Notes under the pieces: generated by a model
What the model was told of the DNA's origin: nothing
The model's input: only the letters and a program-made list of their open reading frames with translations
Databases searched by the model: none
Shown: positions 1-5,532 of the stretch, piece by piece
How positions within the stretch are numbered: the stretch's first letter is position 1
Layout: each line of letters starts with the position of its first letter
Assembly: GCA_902806395.1 (NCBI GenBank)
Contig: CADCWH010000268.1
Coordinates: forward strand, 1-7,516
Origin: an uncultured Thermomicrobiales bacterium
GTDB lineage: Bacteria > Chloroflexota > Chloroflexia > Thermomicrobiales > UBA6265
Length of the DNA: 7,516 nt
Reading direction: 5' to 3'
Translations under genes and position numbers: made by a program

Positions 1-132
1 GATCGGATCGTCGCGGTCGCCCCGATCCGGGGCCTCGCCGCCGTCCCGGCCTCCGGGAATGTCTTCGACATGATGGCCCATGCGCATCTCGCCGCGGACT
101 CGGTCGTCGCCCTGCAACCGGACGACGTCTAA
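1..132 (+). CDS. 3' end of an unidentified protein (partial, N-terminus outside window)
   Basis: Reading from base 1 in frame 1 gives 43 sense codons and a TAA stop at 130-132, with no internal stop. Third codon positions are almost all G or C, as in the real genes of the window, and the end is hydrophobic and Ala/Val-rich before finishing in DDV. A strong hairpin begins 23 bases after the stop, as expected at the end of a transcription unit. I do not recognise the family from this C-terminal fragment. It lies just upstream of the sugar importer, so it could be a sugar-metabolism gene, but nothing in these residues shows that. Coding status is fairly likely; function is unknown. Confidence 0.6.
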   Translation, partial: DRIVAVAPIRGLAAVPASGNVFDMMAHAHLAADSVVALQPDDV

Positions 133-155
133 ACCGATTTCTCCACCACGAGTGC

Positions 156-185
156 CACCATGCCCGGCTGTGTCCGGGCATGGTG
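156..185 (+). terminator. perfect 12-bp hairpin, probable terminator of the upstream gene
   Basis: Bases 156-167 (CACCATGCCCGG) are the exact reverse complement of 174-185, with a 6-nt loop (CTGTGT). The hairpin starts 23 nt after the TAA at 130-132. The sequence after it (ACGTTCGTGG) is not a true T-tract, so this is a weak or non-canonical intrinsic terminator, or a 3'-end stabilising hairpin. Its position fits termination before the importer promoter. Confidence 0.6.
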
Positions 186-322
186 ACGTTCGTGGGACCG
201 TCAGGCCGCACCTCGTTGGCTCTGACTGGTGTCGGTTCGGCATGTCCGCCGCGACGCTCGCCGCCCTGGCGCCTCCGACCCCCCTCCCGGGGTAACCGCG
301 ATCCAACGGGTCGGTCTCCCGC

Positions 323-352
323 TTGACACCTATGGGGGTCGCCCGATATCGT
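323..352 (+). promoter_or_regulatory. putative sigma70-type promoter of the importer operon
   Basis: A perfect TTGACA lies at 323-328 and TATCGT (4 of 6 matches to TATAAT) at 347-352, with an 18-bp spacer. Transcription would begin near 358-361, giving a leader of roughly 155-160 nt before the ATG at 517. The -35 is the only perfect one I found upstream of the operon, and the -10 lies in an A/T-richer island. The -10 is imperfect and the housekeeping consensus of this organism is unknown, so confidence is moderate. Confidence 0.45.
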
Positions 353-355
353 GCG
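340..355. promoter_or_regulatory. 16-bp dyad overlapping the -10, candidate repressor operator
   Basis: CGCCCGATATCGTGCG is an inverted repeat with 7 of 8 base pairs matching. Its core CGATATCG (344-351) is perfect, and only the 343/352 pair fails. It covers the proposed -10 hexamer, where a bound repressor would block RNA polymerase. LacI-family regulators, which often control CUT2 sugar importers, bind dyads of about this length. No regulator gene is in the window, so the binding protein is unknown. Confidence 0.35.
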
Positions 356-395
356 CCTGGCTACACAATGTGAGACGGGTTTTCTTGCCGTCCGG

Positions 396-496
396 GCCCG
401 AATTTCCGGGATTCGGGCGGCGGTCATACCGCGTTTCGACGTGAGCCGATGTCCGGGCTTCGCACGCCCGTCGTTTCGGGGCGAGACGCTTCGCCC
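396..496 (+). promoter_or_regulatory. structured mRNA leader with four tandem hairpins
   Basis: Four non-overlapping stem-loops can be drawn in the leader: 396-403/411-418 (perfect 8-bp stem GCCCGAAT/ATTCGGGC, 7-nt loop), 420-424/428-432 (5 bp, 3-nt loop), 454-458/466-470 (5 bp, 7-nt loop) and 479-484/491-496 (6 bp GGGCGA/TCGCCC, 6-nt loop). The last ends six nucleotides before the AGGAGG ribosome binding site. I do not recognise any known riboswitch class. Short stems are common by chance at this GC content, so only the first is notable alone. Confidence 0.3.
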
Positions 497-516
497 ACCT
501 CGAGGAGGAGTAACCC

Positions 517-1578
517 ATGGCTCGACAGATCACGCGTCGCCGCGTCGTCGCGACCGCAGGGGCCGGGGCCGTCGCGATGACGCTGGGGGCACGCCTCGCC
601 ATCTCCGGAAACGCCGCGCCCAAGCTGGAGAAGAAGGATTCCTACAAGGTCGGCTTCTCTCAGGTCGAAGAGAACAACCCTTGGAGAATCGCCCAGACCG
701 AGAGCATGCGCGCCGAGGCCGAGGCCGGCGGGCACGAGTTGATCTACACGAACGCCGCAGGCTCCGCCACCAAGCAGATCGCCGACGTGGACTCCATGAT
801 CGCCCAGCAGGTCGATGCCATCTTCCTCGCCCCGCGCGAGGAGGTGCCGCTGGCCCAGGCTTGCCTGAAGGCCGAGGCCGCCGGCATCCCGGTCATCCTG
901 CTCGACCGCAACGTCGACGAGACCATCGCCAAGCCGGGCGAGGCGTTCCTCACGTTCATCGGCTCCGATTTCTACCAAGAGGGAGCTCGGGCGGCCGAGT
1001 GGCTTGCCAAGGAGATGGGCGGCGAGGCCCAGATTATCGAGCTGGAAGGAACGACTGGTTCCACCCCGGCGATCGACCGCCAGCGTGGGTTCCGCGACTA
1101 CCTGGCTGCGAAATACACCCCGGACGAGCGCAATGTGACCGCCGCTTCCACCCCCGCCGCGGCCCCCGAGGGCGGCTACCCCGGCATGGAGATCGTCGCG
1201 TCCCAGACCGGCGACTTCGCGCGTGACCTTGGCCGGACGGTCTTCGAGACCCTCTACCAGGCGAACACGGGCGCCAACGCCGTCTATGCCCACAATGACG
1301 AGATGGCGATCGGTGCGATCCTGGCGATGGAGGCCCAGGGCCTCGTCCCCGGTGAGGACCTCATCATCGTCTCCATCGACGGCTCGGCTGAGGCCCTGCA
1401 GAACATCATCGACGGCAAGCTCGGCGCCACCGTCGAATGCAACCCGCGCTTCGGCCCGATCGCCTTCGAGACCCTCCTCAAGTACGCCGCCGGTGAGGAG
1501 ATCCCGACCGAGATCTTGAACCAGGACAAGTTCTACGACGCGAGCAACGCCGAGGAGTTCATCGACGAGGCCTACTGA
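517..1578 (+). CDS. ytfQ: CUT2 sugar ABC transporter substrate-binding protein, YtfQ-like
   Basis: This is the extracytoplasmic binding protein of a monosaccharide importer (periplasmic-binding-protein type I fold, Peripla_BP_4 family), 353 aa. The ATG at 517 has AGGAGG at 503-508 with 8-nt spacing. Residues 6-12 (TRRRVVA) and the following Ala/Gly-rich stretch to about 34 form a twin-arginine-type signal. There is no lipobox cysteine, and no clean AxA cleavage site. Matches to E. coli YtfQ include GFSQV (46-50), DAIFLAP (100-106), LLDR (128-131), the EGTTGS..AIDR stretch (177-188), SQTGDF (229-234), VYAHNDEM (256-263) and SIDG (286-289). The conserved W56-R57 probably contacts sugar. E. coli YtfQ binds galactofuranose, but a related Bifidobacterium protein serves fructose uptake, so the substrate is uncertain. 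Residues about 207-222 are an Ala/Pro/Gly-rich insert absent from E. coli YtfQ. It is the first gene of the importer operon. Family is certain; substrate is not. Confidence 0.95.
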   Translation: MARQITRRRVVATAGAGAVAMTLGARLAISGNAAPKLEKKDSYKVGFSQVEENNPWRIAQTESMRAEAEAGGHELIYTNAAGSATKQIADVDSMIAQQVDAIFLAPREEVPLAQACLKAEAAGIPVILLDRNVDETIAKPGEAFLTFIGSDFYQEGARAAEWLAKEMGGEAQIIELEGTTGSTPAIDRQRGFRDYLAAKYTPDERNVTAASTPAAAPEGGYPGMEIVASQTGDFARDLGRTVFETLYQANTGANAVYAHNDEMAIGAILAMEAQGLVPGEDLIIVSIDGSAEALQNIIDGKLGATVECNPRFGPIAFETLLKYAAGEEIPTEILNQDKFYDASNAEEFIDEAY

Positions 1579-1607
1579 GGTTCTCGCCGGACCTGATCAA
1601 CACGGCG

Positions 1608-1636
1608 CGATGGGCCGGGCACTGCCCGGCCCATCG
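1608..1636 (+). terminator. 13-bp hairpin after the binding-protein gene, partial terminator or mRNA stabiliser
   Basis: Bases 1608-1620 (CGATGGGCCGGGC) pair perfectly with 1624-1636 across a 3-nt loop (ACT), and further G-U/C-G pairs can extend the base. The following run is only TGTTT, so termination is probably incomplete. It starts 30 nt after the stop of the binding-protein gene. Such hairpins between a binding-protein gene and its membrane components typically protect the upstream mRNA or attenuate downstream transcription, giving excess binding protein. A second small hairpin (1639-1644/1649-1654, TTTCCT/AGGAAA) follows directly. Confidence 0.6.
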
Positions 1637-1771
1637 TGTTTCCTGCCGAGGAAAGTCTCGGAGTCGCGAACCTGTCTCTGACGGACTCACGATCGTGGCG
1701 ATCCGGGTATCATGCGTCTTCACCGCGCTCTCCCGACGACCGACGCGCTTCCCGATGCACGCATCCCCACC

Positions 1772-1775
1772 GGAG
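1772..1775 (+). promoter_or_regulatory. ribosome binding site that sets the ATPase start
   Basis: GGAG lies 8 nt before the GTG at 1784. The alternative in-frame ATG at 1712 has no purine-rich Shine-Dalgarno element at a usable distance, so the GTG is the preferred start and the extra 24 N-terminal residues are probably not translated. Confidence 0.5.
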
Positions 1776-1783
1776 CAGATCGC

Positions 1784-3409
1784 GTGTCCGAATCCCAAGC
1801 CACCGGCATCGCCGCCACCAGCGGCACCACCGACATCACCGTCGTCCCGAACGACGCCTCCCCCCTGTTGGAGATGACGGGGATCACCAAGGCGTTCGCG
1901 GGGGTACCGGCCCTGGTCGGAGCGTCGTTGACCGTGCGTCGGTCCGAGGTCCACGCCCTGGTGGGCCAGAACGGCGCCGGCAAATCGACCCTGATCAAGA
2001 TCCTCACCGGCGCTCAGCGTCGCGATGCCGGTTCGATCACCTTCGATGGCCGACCGATCGACTTCCGGACCCCCCAAGAGGCCCAGAGGAACGGCATCAG
2101 CACGATCTACCAGGAGATCAACCTCGTTCCCTACCGGTCGGTGACCGAGAACATCGTGATGGGCCGGGAGCCCCGCCGCCTCGGGTTGATCGACTGGGGC
2201 TCGGCCCACCGCCAGGCGAGGGACCTCTTGGCCCGGCTCGGCGTCGAGACCGACGTCCGCCAACCGCTCATGAACTTGAACGTCGCGATGCAGCAAATGG
2301 TCGCCATCGCGCGTGCCCTGTCACATCGCGTCTCGCTGGTGGTCATGGACGAGCCGACCTCTTCTCTCGACGACCGCGAGGTGGAGACCCTGTTCGAGAC
2401 CATTCGGTCCCTGAAGGCCAGCGGGGTCGCGGTCATCTTCATCAGCCACCGGCTCGATGAACTCTATGCCCTTTGCGACCACGTCACGATCATGCGGGAC
2501 GGCGCCACTGTGGCCTCTCGCCCGATCGCCAGCCTCCGCAAGCTAGAGCTGGTCGCCACGATGCTGGGCAAGGACTTGAACGAGGTCCAGCGCGAAGGTC
2601 AGACCGGCTTCCGAGACCGGGTGGTCGCCGATCGTCAGCCCCTGCTCGCCGTCGAGGGGATCGCCCGGGGACGTGCCCTGCGGGGGGTATCGGTGTCAGT
2701 CGACCGGGGCGAGATCGTCGGGCTCGCTGGGCTCCTCGGCTCTGGTCGCACCGAGGTGGCCCGGGCCATCTTCGGCGCCGACGCGGTCGAGGGAGGCACC
2801 ATCACCCTCGATGGCGAAGCGATCGACCTCTCGTCCCCAGCCGCCGCGATCCGGGCCGGGATCGGCTTCTGCTCTGAGGACCGCAAGGCCGAGGGCATCG
2901 TGTCCGCCTTGTCGGTCCGTGAGAACCTGACCCTCGCCGCCCTGCCGGTCCTCTCCCGCAACGGGATCGTCGACCGGGCCAAGCAAGAGGCCGTGGTCGA
3001 CCGCTTCATCGCTCGGCTCGGGATCAAGCTCGCCGATGCTGACCAGCCGATCCGGGAGTTGAGTGGTGGCAACCAGCAGAAGGTCCTGCTCGCCCGCTGG
3101 CTCTGCCTCAATCCACGCCTGCTCCTGCTAGACGAACCGACGCGGGGCATCGATGTCGGGGCCAAGGCCGAGATCCAGAGCCTGATCGACGAACTGGCGG
3201 ACGGCGGACTGGGGGTGCTGATGATCTCGTCCGAGATCGAGGAGTTGCTCGAGGGGGGAGACCGGGTGGTCGTCCTCCGGGATGGTGCCGATGTCGCCAC
3301 CTTCTCCCACGCCGAGGTCAGCCAGGCTTCCGTCCTGGAAGCGATGGCGCTTGGCAGCGCGGCTGACGCGCCCGATTCCGGGGTCGTACCAGCTGCGGCG
3401 GCCGTCTGA
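1784..3409 (+). CDS. ytfR: sugar ABC transporter ATP-binding protein with two NBDs, YtfR-like
   Basis: This cytoplasmic ATPase of a CUT2 importer has 541 aa from the GTG at 1784, with two fused nucleotide-binding domains. NBD1 has Walker A GQNGAGKST (61-69), Q-loop Q110, Walker B ending D189-E190, and switch His222. Its signature is the degenerate VAMQQM form, also found in E. coli YtfR. NBD2 has the family's degenerate Walker A, GLLGSGRT (316-323, no Lys), a canonical LSGGNQQKV (426-434) and Walker B D450-E451, but Ser483 in place of the switch His (ISSE). Both oddities occur in RbsA/MglA/YtfR proteins, so they are not damage. YtfR-like blocks include the region around GIGFCSEDRK and DEPTRGIDVGA. 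An N-terminal tail of about 26 residues and an Ala/Val-rich C-terminal tail extend beyond the NBDs. An in-frame ATG at 1712 would give 565 aa. Its stop codon overlaps the next start by one base. Family is certain; start is likely. Confidence 0.94.
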   Translation: MSESQATGIAATSGTTDITVVPNDASPLLEMTGITKAFAGVPALVGASLTVRRSEVHALVGQNGAGKSTLIKILTGAQRRDAGSITFDGRPIDFRTPQEAQRNGISTIYQEINLVPYRSVTENIVMGREPRRLGLIDWGSAHRQARDLLARLGVETDVRQPLMNLNVAMQQMVAIARALSHRVSLVVMDEPTSSLDDREVETLFETIRSLKASGVAVIFISHRLDELYALCDHVTIMRDGATVASRPIASLRKLELVATMLGKDLNEVQREGQTGFRDRVVADRQPLLAVEGIARGRALRGVSVSVDRGEIVGLAGLLGSGRTEVARAIFGADAVEGGTITLDGEAIDLSSPAAAIRAGIGFCSEDRKAEGIVSALSVRENLTLAALPVLSRNGIVDRAKQEAVVDRFIARLGIKLADADQPIRELSGGNQQKVLLARWLCLNPRLLLLDEPTRGIDVGAKAEIQSLIDELADGGLGVLMISSEIEELLEGGDRVVVLRDGADVATFSHAEVSQASVLEAMALGSAADAPDSGVVPAAAAV

Positions 3410-4440
3410 TGGCCCGTACCACGCCGGATCTCCCCGCCAGCACCGTTCGGGCCGCGGGACCTCGACGGGGCACCACGACCACACCGGTCGCCGAGGTCCT
3501 CCTCCTCCTGCGCGGCCCGCTCGGCGCGCTGGTCCTTCTCGTCGTCTACAACGCCCTATTCAACGCCGACGCCTTCTTGACGCGCCAGTCGTTCAACGTC
3601 AACGCCACCCAGGTCGCCGTCGTCGTGATCGTCGGGGTCGGCTTGACCTTCGTCATCGCCACCGGCGGGATCGACCTCTCGGTCGGCGCGATCATGGCGA
3701 TCGCCGGCTCGCTGGCGCCGATCATTTTCTTGGCCGACTCCCCGCCCTGGGCGACTCCATTCCTCGGCGCCGGGCTGGCGTTCGTGCTGCCGGTCCTATT
3801 GGGCGGCGCGTTGGGGGCCGCGAACGGGGCCCTGATCACCGGGTTCCGCATCCAGCCGATCATCGCCACACTGGTCCTGTTCATCGCCGGCCGAGGCATC
3901 GCCCAAGTGATGACCGGCGGCCGCCTCCAGTCGTTCCGCGAACCGGACTGGCAGTACATCGGCCTGGGCCGCCCCCTCGGCGTGCCCTTCCAAGTGATCC
4001 TGATGCTCTCGGTCGTGGTCGCCGCCGCGTGGGTCATGCGCTCCACGACATTTGGCCGCTACGTCCTGGCGATCGGCGGCAACGCGGCCGCCGCCCGGTT
4101 GTCTGGTGTCCCCGTTCGCCGCGTCACCGTCGCCGTCTACGTCGTCAGCGGCCTGCTCGCCGGCTTGGCCGGGCTGATCGAGATCGCGATCAACTCCTCG
4201 GCCGACGCCAACCGGATTGGCCTGAACCGAGAACTGGACGCCATTGCCGCCGTCGCGGTCGGCGGCACGTCGCTCCTGGGTGGCCGGGCAACGATGGTCG
4301 GCACCCTGATCGGGGCGCTGATTATCCAGCTGATCCGTTTCACCCTGTTGACCGAGGGTGCCTCGGACGCGGTCGTGCGGATCGTCTCGGCCGGAGCCAT
4401 CCTGATCGCCGTCCTGATCCAGCGACAGCGCGGCGCCTGA
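3409..4440 (+). CDS. ytfT: sugar ABC transporter permease, YtfT-like
   Basis: This is an inner-membrane permease of the BPD_transp_2 (CUT2/branched-chain) type, 343 aa and very hydrophobic, with multiple membrane segments from about residue 29 on after a hydrophilic, Thr/Arg-containing cytoplasmic tail. Family hallmarks are VIATGGIDLSVGA with TGGIDLSVG at 85-93, AIGGN at 221-225, SADANRIG at 264-271 followed by ELDAI, and a GG..L.GGR loop. These match E. coli YtfT closely, including the GADAN-type segment, which helps to separate YtfT from its partner YjfF. The ATG shares its A with the TGA of the ATPase gene (TGATG, 3407-3411) and has no good Shine-Dalgarno of its own, so translation is probably coupled to the ATPase. 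It is expected to pair with the next permease as a heterodimeric channel. Confidence 0.93.
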   Translation: MARTTPDLPASTVRAAGPRRGTTTTPVAEVLLLLRGPLGALVLLVVYNALFNADAFLTRQSFNVNATQVAVVVIVGVGLTFVIATGGIDLSVGAIMAIAGSLAPIIFLADSPPWATPFLGAGLAFVLPVLLGGALGAANGALITGFRIQPIIATLVLFIAGRGIAQVMTGGRLQSFREPDWQYIGLGRPLGVPFQVILMLSVVVAAAWVMRSTTFGRYVLAIGGNAAAARLSGVPVRRVTVAVYVVSGLLAGLAGLIEIAINSSADANRIGLNRELDAIAAVAVGGTSLLGGRATMVGTLIGALIIQLIRFTLLTEGASDAVVRIVSAGAILIAVLIQRQRGA

Positions 4441-4482
4441 CCGGACCAGACCAGGCCGATCGACCCGGCATCCACCTTCACG

Positions 4483-4488
4483 AAGGAG
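4483..4488 (+). promoter_or_regulatory. ribosome binding site of the second permease gene
   Basis: AAGGAG lies 6 nt before the GTG at 4495. It is a strong site within a 54-bp gap, so this permease is initiated independently, unlike the first permease, which depends on coupling. It supports GTG as the start. Confidence 0.7.
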
Positions 4489-4494
4489 AACGAC

Positions 4495-5505
4495 GTGGTC
4501 GCCGCCCAGCCATCGACGACGGCTCTCAGGGACGCCCGGGACCGAGCCTCTCGGGCTCGTCTCGCCACCCTGGTCCAGCGACAGGGCGCCCTGATCGCCC
4601 TGTTCGTGACGATGCTGTTCGGGTGGTATCGCTATGGCGACCAGGGGTTCACGAGCGCGTACAACATGACCGAGGCGCTCCGCTACAACGCGATGTTCGC
4701 CCTGATCGCCCTCGGCATGACCTTCGTGATCATGACCGGTGGGATCGACCTGTCAGTCGGTGCGGTCGCGGTCCTCGGCAGCGTGATGGCCGCTAAGTTC
4801 AGCGGTGATGGTCCGTGGGTCGCGATCCTGGCGGCGGTCGGTACCGGGATCGCCGTCGGTCTACTGAACGGGGGGCTGATCGCCCGGTTCAAGATCCAAC
4901 CGTTCATCGTCACCCTCGCGACCCTGCTCGGCGGCCGCGGCCTCGCGCTCCTGATCGCCAACAACAGTGTCCAGTCGCTCTCGACCGAAGCGTTCACGAA
5001 TGGGTTCATCGACCTCAGTGGCCGCGACATCGGGCCGTTCCCGCTGCCGGTGGTGATCGCCGGCGTGGCCTTCCTGCTCGGCTCCGTCGCCCTCAACCTC
5101 ACCCGCTTCGGCCGCCATGTCCTGGCGATCGGGGGGAACGAGGAGGCAGCCCGGCTGGCGGGCGTGCCGGTGGGCACGACCACGATCGCCGTCTATGTCC
5201 TGAGCGGTGCTCTGGCCGGACTGGCCGGGGCGATCCTCGCCGCGCAGACCTTCAGCGGCAACCCCAACGAAGCGGTCGGCTGGGAACTCTCGGCCATCGC
5301 TGCCGTGGTGGTCGGCGGGACCCTGCTCACCGGCGGGCTAGGGTCGGTGTGGACTACCCTGGTCGGGGTGCTGCTGCTCGGCGCGATCATCAACATGTTG
5401 AACTTCGAGAGCCTGGACCCCTACTGGCAGCAGGTGGTCCGAGGCATCTTCCTGCTGGTGGTCGTGGTCCTCCAGAGCCGCCTACGCCGACCCGCCTCGT
5501 CGTAG
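4495..5505 (+). CDS. yjfF: sugar ABC transporter permease, YjfF-like
   Basis: This second, distinct permease of the same importer has 336 aa, a GTG start and its own AAGGAG site. A hydrophilic N-terminal tail of about 32 residues precedes the first membrane helix. Landmarks are GMTFVIMTGGIDLSVGA (TGGIDLSVG at 81-89), KIQPFIVTLA, AIGGN at 211-215, a WELSAIAAVVVGGTLLTGG stretch, and a hydrophobic C-terminal helix ending in SRLRR. The VVVGGTLLTGG/LGSVW block and the FESLDPYWQQVV region resemble E. coli YjfF, whereas the first permease resembles YtfT. Two non-identical permeases are typical of Ytf-type systems; RbsC- and MglC-type systems use one. The gene ends in TAG 27 bp from the convergent prfC gene, and no clear terminator hairpin lies in that gap. 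Membership of the family is certain; the exact orthologue name is less so. Confidence 0.92.
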   Translation: MVAAQPSTTALRDARDRASRARLATLVQRQGALIALFVTMLFGWYRYGDQGFTSAYNMTEALRYNAMFALIALGMTFVIMTGGIDLSVGAVAVLGSVMAAKFSGDGPWVAILAAVGTGIAVGLLNGGLIARFKIQPFIVTLATLLGGRGLALLIANNSVQSLSTEAFTNGFIDLSGRDIGPFPLPVVIAGVAFLLGSVALNLTRFGRHVLAIGGNEEAARLAGVPVGTTTIAVYVLSGALAGLAGAILAAQTFSGNPNEAVGWELSAIAAVVVGGTLLTGGLGSVWTTLVGVLLLGAIINMLNFESLDPYWQQVVRGIFLLVVVVLQSRLRRPASS

Positions 5506-5532
5506 GATCCCGCGGCCGCCGACCGGGTGGAG

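Larger units (their letters stand above)
133..516 (+). other. intergenic control region of the sugar importer
   Basis: This 384-bp stretch holds no convincing gene. The reading frames that cross it lack ribosome binding sites or run out of frame into the binding-protein gene. It contains, in order, the terminator hairpin of the upstream gene, about 135 bp in which I see nothing, a promoter with an overlapping dyad at 323-355, a leader with four short hairpins, and the binding-protein ribosome binding site. The octamer GTCCGGGC occurs three times (172-179, 390-397, 451-458), each time in or beside a hairpin. In sequence this GC-rich that may be chance. Confidence 0.6.

Noticed and set aside
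449..516. ATG at 449 as a leader-peptide start
   Set aside because: It has no ribosome binding site, and the frame runs past the binding-protein start in a different frame. There is no run of regulatory codons.
351..1226. Plus-strand open frame crossing the leader into the binding-protein gene in another frame
   Set aside because: It is Arg/Gly/Pro-rich with no domain and a frame-shifted overlap with a real gene; a compositional shadow.
424..1293. Long minus-strand open frame (289 codons) opposite the binding-protein gene
   Set aside because: It lies antisense to a clearly conserved gene. High G+C at third positions of that gene suppresses stops on the opposite strand. The translation is low-complexity and has no recognisable family.
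1712..1783. Upstream ATG as start of the ATPase
   Set aside because: It has no Shine-Dalgarno element at usable distance and would add 24 residues not needed by the family. The GTG at 1784 has GGAG at 8-nt spacing. It cannot be fully excluded.
2250..2330. Degenerate ABC signature in NBD1 and missing Walker A Lys and switch His in NBD2, considered as loss of function
   Set aside because: The same substitutions are normal in RbsA/MglA/YtfR-type tandem ATPases, and one composite site remains with canonical motifs, so the protein is expected to be active.
3282..4796. 504-codon plus-strand open frame across both permease genes
   Set aside because: The product is almost all Arg, Pro, Gly and Asp, as expected from reading GC-rich permease genes out of frame. 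The true frames have strong family matches.
5506..5532. Possible bidirectional terminator between the convergent importer and prfC genes
   Set aside because: The 27-bp gap contains GC-rich palindromic bits (a GCGGCCGC) but no stable stem with a T-tract on either strand.
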